Shown here: positions 37,825-46,387 of the stretch, piece by piece
Layout: every line of letters begins with the position of its first letter
How positions within the stretch are numbered: the first letter of the stretch is position 1
From: Bacteroidota bacterium
Lineage (GTDB): Bacteria > Bacteroidota > Bacteroidia > Chitinophagales > JADIYW01
Direction: 5' to 3'
Assembly: GCA_963169645.1 (NCBI GenBank)
Contig: CAUJCO010000013.1
Location: forward strand, 781,923 to 845,922
Length of the DNA: 64,000 nucleotides
Made by a program: the position numbers and the translations under genes
Notes under the pieces: generated by a model
The model's database searches: none
What the model saw: only the letters and a program-made list of their open reading frames with translations
What the model was told of the DNA's origin: nothing

Positions 37825-39192
37825 TTGATAAAGACATTGCTTGCAAAGGAGAAAATCTACCTATCCATTTTCTGGATAATGTATGCGTTTCTTAGCTTAT
37901 ATTTTTATCAAGAACGAAGCACCTTTGCCGATAATAGTTATTACTTAACAGAAATTATTCAGCATCAAACATTCTGTATTCAATATGGAAGATATTTTGC
38001 CGTACTTACACAATGGTTGCCGCTACTTGCCGTAAAATGGCATTTGCCCTTGCAACAAATAATGTGGGCATTTACTATTAGTCCACTTGTTTTACACGTT
38101 GTTGTTTTTTTATTAATTCGATGGTTGACAACGGAGAAATGGATTTCTTATATCTATTTATTTTCAATATTGTTAACAGCACACGATGCCTTTTTTTATA
38201 CGAATGATGAAATGAACCAAGCAGCAGGTTTATTGATTACATTGATAGCAATTCTTCGCTCTAATAAAATTACCGGTATTAGAAAGTTAACTGCATTGCT
38301 GATACTGATTGTTACATTACACATAGCACATCTATTTTTATTGTTAGTTGCAGCGGCTTTGTTGTTTCTATTTTATTTAGAAAAAAGAGATAAAACGGCA
38401 ATAGCTGGATGTATTGTAGTTGGTATACTACTTTTGTTACGCATTGTAGTTTTTAAAAGTGGCCGTGATGGAGCAAGTATTGATTCATTGAGTGTACATT
38501 TTATTACATTCAAAAATGCATATACATCCGCATTTGCCCAATTTGTTTCAAAAGAAATTATTCAATTTTATTTACCATCAATTGCATTGCTTGCACTTTT
38601 CTTTTATATAAATCCAGTACGTAGAATTGTAGGATTTGCCACCCTATTTACACTCATCGTATTTTATATTGTCTTGTTTGTTTTTTTGCGAAATGGCGCT
38701 ACAGATAGTTATAATGATAGATATTTAGCCGTTTTATTTTTGATAGGTTGGTCGGTGTTGGCAATGGTAATTGAAGATAAAAAAATGAATCAACCCTACA
38801 TTATTGTAATATGCATATTCGTTGTGTTTTTTTCTTTCTTTAAATTGATTACGGAAAAAAGATACACCCAAAAAATCCAATATTTAAAACAATTGATGCG
38901 GAAAAAACCTACAAAACAACTATTTATTTATGAAAAAATGCCCGAAGCTATTCAGGGAACGTATTGGTCAATTCCCTATGAAACTTTATTGATAAGTAGC
39001 TTAGACGACGAAACAAAAACGGTGTTCATCCAGCGTCAACATTATCAAATTCAACAATATTTATCGGATTCAACCTTGTTTTTAGGTGCTGAATGGACAT
39101 TTGGGAATCCAAATACATTGGACACAACTTATTTTCCATTACAACCTGTTGTGTATCAATATGCATCACCTACATATAACGATTTTAAATAG
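37825..39192 (+). CDS. Multi-pass membrane protein, unknown (GT-C-like topology)
   Basis: The 455-residue protein has around ten hydrophobic helices over residues 10-345 and a hydrophilic C-terminal part of about 110 residues (GTYWSIPYETLL; TVFIQRQHYQIQQYL). The topology, a first loop rich in aromatic and acidic residues (YQERSTFADNSYYL) and the C-terminal soluble part recall polytopic GT-C glycosyltransferases, but I cannot point to a family motif. The start is uncertain: TTG at 37825, 3 bp after the previous stop, or ATG at 37879. It is probably translationally linked to the MetZ-like gene. Confidence 0.65.
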   Translation: MIKTLLAKEKIYLSIFWIMYAFLSLYFYQERSTFADNSYYLTEIIQHQTFCIQYGRYFAVLTQWLPLLAVKWHLPLQQIMWAFTISPLVLHVVVFLLIRWLTTEKWISYIYLFSILLTAHDAFFYTNDEMNQAAGLLITLIAILRSNKITGIRKLTALLILIVTLHIAHLFLLLVAAALLFLFYLEKRDKTAIAGCIVVGILLLLRIVVFKSGRDGASIDSLSVHFITFKNAYTSAFAQFVSKEIIQFYLPSIALLALFFYINPVRRIVGFATLFTLIVFYIVLFVFLRNGATDSYNDRYLAVLFLIGWSVLAMVIEDKKMNQPYIIVICIFVVFFSFFKLITEKRYTQKIQYLKQLMRKKPTKQLFIYEKMPEAIQGTYWSIPYETLLISSLDDETKTVFIQRQHYQIQQYLSDSTLFLGAEWTFGNPNTLDTTYFPLQPVVYQYASPTYNDFK

Positions 39193-39263
39193 CGAAATAA
39201 GTAGAAAATCTAAAAAAACATTGAAAATACGGGCATTCATTTTTTTTTTCAAAATGGAATATG

Positions 39264-39271
39264 TATCTTTG
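39264..39271 (+). promoter_or_regulatory. -7 promoter box of tRNA-Phe
   Basis: TATCTTTG matches TANNTTTG exactly and ends 14 bases before the mature tRNA. A TTTT at 39241-39244 lies 19 bases upstream, a partial -33 match. Confidence 0.65.
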
Positions 39272-39285
39272 CCACTCGAAAATTC

Positions 39286-39358
39286 GGTGCGGTAGCTCAG
39301 TCGGTAGAGCAAAGGACTGAAAATCCTTGTGTCGGCGGTTCGATCCCGCCCCACACCA
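39286..39358 (+). tRNA. tRNA-Phe (anticodon GAA)
   Basis: A full cloverleaf of 73 bases: D-stem GCTC/GAGC, anticodon stem AAGGA/TCCTT with loop CTGAAAA (GAA anticodon), variable GTGTC, T-stem GGCGG/CCGCC with TTCGATC loop. The acceptor GGTGCGG/CCACACC has one non-canonical pair, C5-A68. Discriminator is A73 and CCA is not encoded. Confidence 0.95.
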
Positions 39359-39364
39359 CGAAGA

Positions 39365-39390
39365 GGTTGCAAATATTTGCAGCCTTTTTT
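39365..39390 (+). terminator. Terminator after tRNA-Phe
   Basis: GGTTGCA (39365-39371) pairs with TGCAGCC (39378-39384, one G-T wobble) and can extend through AAT/ATT; T6 follows. Confidence 0.8.
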
Positions 39391-39492
39391 GTTTTGGAAT
39401 CTGCAAATTTAAGCATCCTATAAAATACACACTCGAGCCGAACACTACAACATCTCAAAAAGTTCTTGCCGTATTAAATTCAAAAAAATAGA

Positions 39493-39500
39493 TACATTTG
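39493..39500 (+). promoter_or_regulatory. -7 promoter box of the flippase gene
   Basis: TACATTTG matches TANNTTTG and ends 11 bases before the ATG at 39512. Confidence 0.55.
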
Positions 39501-39511
39501 TACCATTCAAT

Positions 39512-40957
39512 ATGTCAATAATAAAACGTTTAGCCGGCGACACAGCAGCGTATGGTGTGAGTAGCATTCTCGCCCGTTTGATAAATTTCTTATTCGGTTT
39601 TCTAATTATTCGTTATATCACACCGGCTGAGTTTGGTACGTTTACAAATTTTTACGCTTATGCCGGTTTTATTTTGGTCGTGCTCACACATGGTATGGAA
39701 ACCGCTTATTTCCGATTTGTAAATAAAGCAGAAAGTGCAGAAAATGCATTTTCCACTTCTTTTTTTTCCATTGCATTGGTCGTTTCTTTATTTATGTTGA
39801 TGTGTTATATTTTCCAACAACCCATAGCAGCATACGTAAAAGAGCCCACTTTATATGTACAGTTTTTTGCTTGGATGATGGCATTTGATGCGTTATCTGC
39901 CATTCCGTTTGCTTCTTTGAGAAAACAAGGCAGACCTATTTTATTTGCTGTATTAAAAGTGTGCAATATCTTATTCTTTATTGTGTTTAATGTTTTATTT
40001 TTTATTGTATTTCCCTTGTTTAAGATAGAAATTCCGTTCACTAAAGTCTCTTATATTTTTATTGCCAATATTATTGCCAGCGTGTGTACGTTTATCTTGT
40101 TGTTGCAACAATTTAAACAGCTGCAATTCAATTTAAATACAACCCTCTACAAACAAATGTTGGTGTATGCCATGCCAATTATGTTGGTAGGTTTCGCCGG
40201 TATGATAAATGAAGTGTTAGACCGAATTATCATGACAAGATTGTTAACCGGAAGTGATGTAGAAAATAAAATACAATTAGGTATTTATGGCTTCAATTAT
40301 AAGTTTGCTATGTTGGTTTCTATGTTTTTGCAAGCATACCGTTATGCCGCAGAACCCTTATTTTTTAAGCATGCAGAAAAATCAGATAGTAAGCAAGTGT
40401 TGGCTTCGACTATGAAATATTATACGATTTCTGTATGCTTGTTGTTTTTATCCATAGTGCTTTTTTTACCATTAATTCAAGCACTTTTTATTTTGTATTC
40501 TCCCAATTCGGCAACCTATTTTGTGGGTGCAGATATTATACCCATTTTGCTACTGGCCAATATTTGTTTAGGTGTCTATTTTAATATTTCTACATGGTAT
40601 AAAATTACCGACAAAACATATATTGGAGCTATTATTGCCATTATTGGTGCCGTTATTACAATTGTTTCCAATGTACTTTTAGTGCCCAAAATGGGATATC
40701 ACGGTGCTGCTTGGGCAACGCTAATTTGTTATGTTTCGATGGTAATTATGGGTTATATCACCGAACAAAAATATTATCCAATTAATTATGAGTACAAAAA
40801 AATCTTGTTTTATATCGGCTTTGCTGTTGCTTTATATCTTGTATTAAAATTGGGAATCTTACCGATGCAATTTTCCTTGTTTATAAATACACTCATTGCT
40901 ATGCTGATGTTGTCATCCTATGGTTTGTTTGCCTATTTTTTAGAGCGAAATAAATAA
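39512..40957 (+). CDS. Polysaccharide/lipid-linked oligosaccharide flippase (Wzx/MOP superfamily)
   Basis: The 481-residue inner-membrane protein has 12-14 predicted helices. The N-terminus (LAGDTAAYGVSSILARLINF, then IIRYITPAEFGTFTNFYAYAGF) and the central MLVYAMPIMLVGFAGMINEVLDRII are typical of the polysaccharide-biosynthesis flippase family. Such proteins move lipid-linked sugars across the membrane for surface polysaccharide or peptidoglycan. No glycosyltransferases are adjacent, so the cargo is unknown. In this phylum it often precedes dut and envelope genes, as here. Confidence 0.88.
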   Translation: MSIIKRLAGDTAAYGVSSILARLINFLFGFLIIRYITPAEFGTFTNFYAYAGFILVVLTHGMETAYFRFVNKAESAENAFSTSFFSIALVVSLFMLMCYIFQQPIAAYVKEPTLYVQFFAWMMAFDALSAIPFASLRKQGRPILFAVLKVCNILFFIVFNVLFFIVFPLFKIEIPFTKVSYIFIANIIASVCTFILLLQQFKQLQFNLNTTLYKQMLVYAMPIMLVGFAGMINEVLDRIIMTRLLTGSDVENKIQLGIYGFNYKFAMLVSMFLQAYRYAAEPLFFKHAEKSDSKQVLASTMKYYTISVCLLFLSIVLFLPLIQALFILYSPNSATYFVGADIIPILLLANICLGVYFNISTWYKITDKTYIGAIIAIIGAVITIVSNVLLVPKMGYHGAAWATLICYVSMVIMGYITEQKYYPINYEYKKILFYIGFAVALYLVLKLGILPMQFSLFINTLIAMLMLSSYGLFAYFLERNK

Positions 40958-40978
40958 GAGTGTAAATAAAAAACTCAC

Positions 40979-40986
40979 TATATTTG
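40979..40986 (+). promoter_or_regulatory. Possible -7 promoter box of dut
   Basis: TATATTTG matches TANNTTTG; it lies 60 bases before the dut ATG, giving a longer leader than most promoters here. Confidence 0.45.
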
Positions 40987-41046
40987 TAAGAGATTCAAGG
41001 TGGACGTTACCTATATTTTATTGCTCAAATTTTATATCATACTTCT

Positions 41047-41481
41047 ATGAAATTAAAAATCGTAAATACATCAGATAATCCATTACCGGCTTATGAAACA
41101 GTTGGCTCAGCCGGTGTAGATTTACGGGCACAATTACAAGAGCCTGTTTTGTTAAAGCCGTTACAACGTGCTTTAATTCCAACCGGATTGTATATTGAGT
41201 TGCCGGATGGTTACGAAGCACAAGTGCGCCCGAGAAGTGGATTGGCATTGAAAAAAGGCGTTACTGTTTTAAATTCACCCGGAACAATAGATTCAGATTA
41301 TCGCGGCGAAATAAAAGTAATTATGATTAACCTTTCCAATGAAACTACAGTAATAAACACTGGCGAACGCATTGCACAGTTGATTGTTTCCAAATATGAA
41401 CGCGTACAATTTAAAGAAGTAGATGAATTAAATGAAACAGAGCGTGGTGAAGGTGGATTTGGACATACCGGCGTAAAGTAG
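41047..41481 (+). CDS. dut: dUTP diphosphatase
   Basis: The 144-residue trimeric dUTPase hydrolyses dUTP to dUMP and PPi. The five conserved motifs are present in order: [30 protein letters not shown] (catalytic Asp), GERIAQLIV and the C-terminal [11 protein letters not shown]-loop-like arm. Length is standard. It is followed by a hairpin terminator and then the TPR gene. Confidence 0.97.
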   Translation: MKLKIVNTSDNPLPAYETVGSAGVDLRAQLQEPVLLKPLQRALIPTGLYIELPDGYEAQVRPRSGLALKKGVTVLNSPGTIDSDYRGEIKVIMINLSNETTVINTGERIAQLIVSKYERVQFKEVDELNETERGEGGFGHTGVK

Positions 41482-41490
41482 TATCATGCT

Positions 41491-41526
41491 AAAAAAGGTT
41501 AATTAACCAAGCTGTTAACCTTTTAG
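41491..41526 (+). terminator. Terminator after dut with an alternative hairpin
   Basis: AAAAGGTTAA (41493-41502) pairs with TTAACCTTTT (41515-41524). GGTTAA can also pair with the adjacent TTAACC at 41503-41508, and a third TTAACC touches the next start codon at 41561-41566. Confidence 0.6.
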
Positions 41527-41566
41527 AATAGTTAATTTCGTTATTTTAGAAAAGAAGGAATTAACC

Positions 41567-43363
41567 TTGCATTCATCCATTAAATTAAATGTCTTGAGAA
41601 ATAAATTTTGCTATTCGTTTTTGTTGTTGTCACTTTTCTTATTAGTGCATTCAAATGCAGTGTTTGCTAAGAAAAAGAAGAAAAGTAAAACAACAGAAAT
41701 TTCCAATGTAGTTACCAAAGAAGATGTAGAACAACAAGCCATTTTTATTTCCGGTGTGCAAGCTTATTTGTTGGGCAATTCTCAAGAAGCTATTACGCGT
41801 TTCAACGAAGTATTAAGGATGAATCCGAAAAATGATGCTGCCTATTACGAATTATCCAGAATCGCATTTGAGTCGAAAAATATGGATAAAGCAATTGAGT
41901 ATGCCACTAAAGCAATCGAAATTAATCCAAATAATGAGTTTTATTATCAATACTTAGCAGAAGCCAAAGGTGAGAAAAACGACTACGCAGGTGCGGCGAA
42001 AACGTATGAGAAATTGATAAAATTAAAACCTAAAGAGTACGATTATTATTACGATTGGGCTTATATGCTGTCAAAAGCAGAAAAATACAGCGATGCCATT
42101 GATGTCTATAATTTATTAGAAAGTAAGATTGGTGTTCAAGAAGAATTAGTTTTCCAAAAACAACCGTTGTTTATTAAACAAGGTAAAATAGAAGAAAGCG
42201 TACAAGATATAGAAAAATTAGTGAAGGCGTATCCGGACGAATTACGTTATATCGGCTTGATTGGAGAAGTATATCAAGCTAATAAAATGTACGATAAAGC
42301 CATAAAATCGTATAATAGAATCTTAGAAAAAGATTCCGATAATTCAGAAGCGTTAATGTCTATCGCAGAAACGTATCGCAAAATGGGCGACTCCAAAAAA
42401 CACGATGAATACATTCAAAAAATCTTTAAAAACGAACACATTGATATTGACACCAAAATATTGACTTTTATTCCATACATAGAACGTCTTTCTAAAGATA
42501 CTTCCTCCAACGATGCGGTATTAAAAATGGCAGATATGTTGGTTGCAATGTATCCAAATGATGTAAAAACAATCACCGCACGTGCCGATGTGTTGTATAA
42601 TATTGGTAAAAAGAAAGAAGCACAAGAAGCATACGTTAAAGCTATTTCATTAAACGATGTGCCCAATACGGTGTGGATTCAGTTATATATTTTAGATGCA
42701 GAGTTAGAAGATTACGACCATTTAACTGAAATTACAAAACAAGGTATTCAAAAAAATCCGAAGGATCCGTTTGGTTATTTTTACCACGCATTGGCACAAC
42801 AACAAAAAAATAACAATCAAGCAGCGGCTGATGTATTGTTGAAATCATTTGAGGTAAAAAGAGAATTGGCAGATGACTTAACTGTGTACACACCACAATT
42901 AACGTTGCAAATGCTGATTACATTAGGTGATGTTTCATTTCAACTTAAAAACTATGAACGTGCAGATAGCAGTTACGAAGCTGCATTGGAAATAGATCCT
43001 AATAATGCCACTGTGTTAAACAATTATGCCTATTATCTTTCTGAAAGAAATACAAAATTAGAGAAAGCAGAAAGGATGAGCAAAAAATCCAATTTATTGG
43101 AAGACAATAATTCCGCATTTTTGGATACCTATGCCTGGATTATGTATAAAATGAAGAATTACAAAGAAGCCTTGGTGTGGATAGAGCAAGCTTTAGAATT
43201 ACCCGATGCTCAAAACAGAGCAGAGTTGCTCACACATTACGGCGATATATTGTTTAAGCTAGGCGAAGTGGATAAAGCAATAATTCAATGGGAAAAAGCA
43301 ATGGGAAAAGGTGGCGATAAAGTCGCATTGGAAAACAGAATCAAAAACAAAAAAATCAATTAA
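41567..43363 (+). CDS. Tetratricopeptide-repeat protein, exported
   Basis: The 598-residue protein has a signal peptide (cleavage near VFA, about residue 35) followed by a basic KKKKKSK segment and many TPR helices across the rest. Clear units include AITRFNEVLRMNPKNDAAYYELSR, AIEYATKAIEINPNNEFYYQYLA and, near the C-terminus, YERADSSYEAALEIDPNNATVLNNYAYYLSE. No in-frame ATG precedes the signal peptide; the TTG at 41567, with AAGGAA about 6 bases upstream, is the likely start. It probably scaffolds an envelope complex; it heads the cluster with DUF4292, EnvC-like and LptC genes. Confidence 0.85.
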   Translation: MHSSIKLNVLRNKFCYSFLLLSLFLLVHSNAVFAKKKKKSKTTEISNVVTKEDVEQQAIFISGVQAYLLGNSQEAITRFNEVLRMNPKNDAAYYELSRIAFESKNMDKAIEYATKAIEINPNNEFYYQYLAEAKGEKNDYAGAAKTYEKLIKLKPKEYDYYYDWAYMLSKAEKYSDAIDVYNLLESKIGVQEELVFQKQPLFIKQGKIEESVQDIEKLVKAYPDELRYIGLIGEVYQANKMYDKAIKSYNRILEKDSDNSEALMSIAETYRKMGDSKKHDEYIQKIFKNEHIDIDTKILTFIPYIERLSKDTSSNDAVLKMADMLVAMYPNDVKTITARADVLYNIGKKKEAQEAYVKAISLNDVPNTVWIQLYILDAELEDYDHLTEITKQGIQKNPKDPFGYFYHALAQQQKNNNQAAADVLLKSFEVKRELADDLTVYTPQLTLQMLITLGDVSFQLKNYERADSSYEAALEIDPNNATVLNNYAYYLSERNTKLEKAERMSKKSNLLEDNNSAFLDTYAWIMYKMKNYKEALVWIEQALELPDAQNRAELLTHYGDILFKLGEVDKAIIQWEKAMGKGGDKVALENRIKNKKIN

Positions 43364-43456
43364 ACTTGGTTTGGCATAAATAATGCAATAATTAAATGAT
43401 TTCCAATAGAAATCGACGCTGTCGGCATAAAACCATCACCAAAAATTGACATTAAA

Positions 43457-44281
43457 ATGAAGATAAAATACAGTGCATATATTGTTTGTTTGATAATGAT
43501 ATTATCGGCATGCAAGCATACTCAGAAAGCAAAGAAAACTACTGCACAAGAGCCGACAACTACAACGCAACCAACACCTATCCAAACACCAATAAAAATT
43601 GCACCAGCAGCAGATGTGAATGCATTGGCATTAATGAAACAAGTGCAATCCAATGCCTTGCCATTTAAAGAGTTAAGTGCAAAGATGAAAACTAAAATGG
43701 TGTCTTCTACCATCAATCAAAGTTTCACAACTAACATTCGTTGGAAAAAAGGCGAAAAAATATGGCTTTCTATGTCTATTATTGGCATCGAAGGAGCACG
43801 CGTATTGATTACAAAAGACAGCATCAAAATCATGGATAAATTGAACAACCGATATATCTTAAAACCTTTATCGTATATCAAGCAAAAAGCGTTGGTTGAT
43901 TTATCTTTTGCTGATATTGAGAATATTTTTTTAGGCCAATTGGTTTTTGTTGATTCATCAAAAGCAAAGTATTCAATCAATCCAACGAATAGTTCGATAC
44001 TTTCAGATGCTACCCGATTTCTAACAAATGTTCTTTTTGATAAATCTTCCAAAAATATCACTTCCATTTTTGTTACAGATAAACAAAATGCACAAACCTT
44101 AGAATCTCTGTATAGCAACTATCAAACACAAATGGGAAAACCTTTTGCGATGGACAGAGTGTTAACGATGAAAAACAGTAAGGAAACAGTAGAACTTACT
44201 TTTAAATTCCAAAATATTGAAGCCAAACAAAATTTAGAATATCCGTTTTCCATTAACCCAAATTATAAAATAGAAAAATAA
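43457..44281 (+). CDS. DUF4292 lipoprotein
   Basis: The 274-residue lipoprotein has lipobox LSAC (Cys19), a Thr/Pro-rich linker and then a LolA/LolB-like DUF4292 domain, with segments such as LPFKELSAKMKTKM, GEKIWLSMSIIGIEGARVLITKDSI and DKLNNRYILKPL. Proteins with this fold bind lipid or lipoprotein acyl chains, so a role in outer-membrane lipid or lipoprotein traffic is plausible. Position between a TPR protein and EnvC/LptC-like genes is shared with other Bacteroidota genomes as I recall. Confidence 0.85.
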   Translation: MKIKYSAYIVCLIMILSACKHTQKAKKTTAQEPTTTTQPTPIQTPIKIAPAADVNALALMKQVQSNALPFKELSAKMKTKMVSSTINQSFTTNIRWKKGEKIWLSMSIIGIEGARVLITKDSIKIMDKLNNRYILKPLSYIKQKALVDLSFADIENIFLGQLVFVDSSKAKYSINPTNSSILSDATRFLTNVLFDKSSKNITSIFVTDKQNAQTLESLYSNYQTQMGKPFAMDRVLTMKNSKETVELTFKFQNIEAKQNLEYPFSINPNYKIEK

Positions 44282-44306
44282 AGCAGAAATCTGTTGCCCT
44301 ATCTAC

Positions 44307-45722
44307 ATGTTGCCGTCATTCGAAAATAGAATCCAAAAATTGCTTTCAATAAATAAACAGTTGTTTTTCTCAACAAGTAGAACAGCCGTTTCCATGCTTG
44401 TAGTATTTTTATGTTTGTTTATTTCCATATCATCAAACGCACAAGATAAAAAAGCAACCTTAGAGGCCAAAAAACAAAAGCTTTTGCAAGAAATAGAATA
44501 CACACAAAAATTATTATCAGAAACAAAAGCAAATAAGAAAGCCAGCTTGGCTGATGTTCAAGCATTGACAAAGCAAGTGGAACTCCGCAAAAAATTAATT
44601 AAAGAAATAGAATCCGAAGTGAACAGTTATACGGAAAAAATAAATGAAAATATTGAAGCACTACGGACAGAAGAAACCCATTTAGACGCACTTAAAAAAG
44701 AATATGCAGATGCCGTGGTGCGTATTTATAAATCACAACGATTCAATAATAAATTGTTGTTTATTTTGAACTCCAATTCATTTTCTGAAGCCTTAAGACG
44801 CTTAAATTATCTTCGAAAATATGCCAATTTCCGCCAGCAACAAGCAACGCAAATTGTTTCTAAAAAATCGGATATCAGTACCATGATTGCTTCTATTGAT
44901 GAAAAGAAAAAATCAAAAGAAGAATTATTGAACAATAAAGTAAAAGAAAAACAAACATTGGATGTAACCGTGAAAAAGAAAAATGTGGTGGTGCAATCAT
45001 TAAAACAAAAAGAAAAAGAATTACAAGGAAATATTGCCACCAAACAAAAAGCGGCCGCTAAATTAGATGCTCAAATTGAAGCCATCATTAAAAAAGAAAT
45101 TGAATTAGCACGCTTGGCAGAAGAGAAAAAACAAAAAGAAGTAGCGGCCAAAGCAGCCAAAGAAGCAGCAGAAAAGAAAAAAGCAGCTGAGTTAGCGATA
45201 CAAAAAGCAAAAGAACAAGGCAAAGAACCTTCCAAAGCAGATTTGGAAACGGTGAAAAAACAAGAAACGACTCCGGTGAAATTAACCACAACTCCGGAAT
45301 ACGATAAGCTTTCTTCCGGCTTTATGAACAACAAAGGGAAATTGCCTTGGCCGGTGGAAAAAGGCTTTGTGAGCAAAGGTTTTGGACCATATACCGTTGC
45401 TGAAACCAATATCAAAATGCAAAATAATGGTATTGATATTCGTACGGATGCCAATAGCAGTGTGCGTTGTGTGTTTGAAGGAAGTGTGGTTGGTATCTTA
45501 AATAATCCAACATTCAAAAATGCCGTTATTGTGAGCCATGGTACCTATTTTACGGTGTATTCCAAACTTGAGTCGGTGAATGTAAGCAAAGGTCAAAAAG
45601 TATCTACCAAACAAGTTATCGGGTCGGCCTATACAGATGAAGACAACATAACGGAAGTGCATTTAGAAGTATGGAAAGGTGCTGCTAAGCTCGATCCGGA
45701 ATCGTGGATTTATAAGAAATAA
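44307..45722 (+). CDS. EnvC-like murein hydrolase activator (degenerate LytM/M23)
   Basis: The 471-residue exported protein has a signal segment (MLVVFLCLFISISSNAQ), long coiled-coils (about 50-310, Lys/Glu/Ala-rich) and a C-terminal LytM/M23 domain (about 345-470). The metalloprotease ligands are altered: the His of the HxxxD motif is Asn in NNGIDIRT and the first His of the HxH motif is Glu in TEVHLEVW. It is therefore probably not a peptidase but, like EnvC, an activator of amidases during division. Start is ATG 44307 or ATG 44394. It lies 25 bp after DUF4292. Confidence 0.88.
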   Translation: MLPSFENRIQKLLSINKQLFFSTSRTAVSMLVVFLCLFISISSNAQDKKATLEAKKQKLLQEIEYTQKLLSETKANKKASLADVQALTKQVELRKKLIKEIESEVNSYTEKINENIEALRTEETHLDALKKEYADAVVRIYKSQRFNNKLLFILNSNSFSEALRRLNYLRKYANFRQQQATQIVSKKSDISTMIASIDEKKKSKEELLNNKVKEKQTLDVTVKKKNVVVQSLKQKEKELQGNIATKQKAAAKLDAQIEAIIKKEIELARLAEEKKQKEVAAKAAKEAAEKKKAAELAIQKAKEQGKEPSKADLETVKKQETTPVKLTTTPEYDKLSSGFMNNKGKLPWPVEKGFVSKGFGPYTVAETNIKMQNNGIDIRTDANSSVRCVFEGSVVGILNNPTFKNAVIVSHGTYFTVYSKLESVNVSKGQKVSTKQVIGSAYTDEDNITEVHLEVWKGAAKLDPESWIYKK

Positions 45723-45733
45723 ACGAAATCGGT

Positions 45734-46351
45734 ATGCTAAAAATCCATCGTTTCATCTTAACCAAAACACAGAAAAAATCGTCTTTTATTCCTTTAAATT
45801 GGAATAATCTTTTCTTTGTTATGTCGATGATATGGATGGCATTTACCGCTTGTAAAGAGAACGATATTACGCAAGTGAAAGCCTTGTTTGATGAAACCCA
45901 AGCACAAATTGAAAAAGCAGACAGTGCCACCTTTACCTACAAAGAAGGTGCTTACATTCGTGCGGTAGTAACCGGTAAAACCATACATCGATATGTTAAT
46001 GCACAAAATAAAATTGTTTTTCCCGATGGTTTGTTAGTTAAATTCTATCAAGAACTCAATCTTATTTCGGTGCTAAAAGCAAATTATGCCGAAAACGATG
46101 ATGCCAAACAAATGATTATTGTTTCGGGTGATGTGTATATGGAAAACCACAAACATGAAATTTTGCAAACACCTTCGTTAACGTGGAATATGCAAACCAA
46201 AAAAGTATATACCGATCAAGCCATTAAAATCAAAACACCGGATCATATCATCAGCGGAATTGGTTTTAATGCCGATGAAGATTTTTCCAATTATACCATT
46301 CACAGAGTAACAGGCATTGTATCTGTTAGCAATAGCAACGACTTTAAATAA
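45734..46351 (+). CDS. lptC: LPS export protein LptC
   Basis: The 205-residue protein has an N-terminal hydrophobic segment ending in FTAC (about Cys40), possibly lipidated, then a twisted beta-jelly-roll: YIRAVVTGKTIHRYVNAQNKIVFPDGLLVKFYQE, MIIVSGDVYMEN, ILQTPSLTWNMQTKKVYTDQAIKIKTPDHIISGIGF. This matches the LptC family, which passes LPS from the LptBFG transporter to LptA in the periplasm. It starts 11 bp after the EnvC-like gene. Confidence 0.85.
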   Translation: MLKIHRFILTKTQKKSSFIPLNWNNLFFVMSMIWMAFTACKENDITQVKALFDETQAQIEKADSATFTYKEGAYIRAVVTGKTIHRYVNAQNKIVFPDGLLVKFYQELNLISVLKANYAENDDAKQMIIVSGDVYMENHKHEILQTPSLTWNMQTKKVYTDQAIKIKTPDHIISGIGFNADEDFSNYTIHRVTGIVSVSNSNDFK

Positions 46352-46372
46352 CGCATATCATTTCCTTTTTCC

Positions 46373-46380
46373 TATATTTG
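46373..46380 (+). promoter_or_regulatory. -7 promoter box of the CorC/HlyC-like gene
   Basis: TATATTTG matches TANNTTTG and ends 7 bases before the ATG at 46388. No -33 TTG at the right distance. Confidence 0.5.
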
Positions 46381-46387
46381 TACTAAC

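Noticed and set aside
39286-39358. tRNA pseudogene because of the acceptor mismatch
   Set aside because: All other stems, the anticodon loop, a promoter box and a terminator are intact, so a functional tRNA is more likely.
44307-45722. Active M23 endopeptidase
   Set aside because: Two zinc ligands are replaced (Asn for His, Glu for His), so an EnvC-like activator is the better call.
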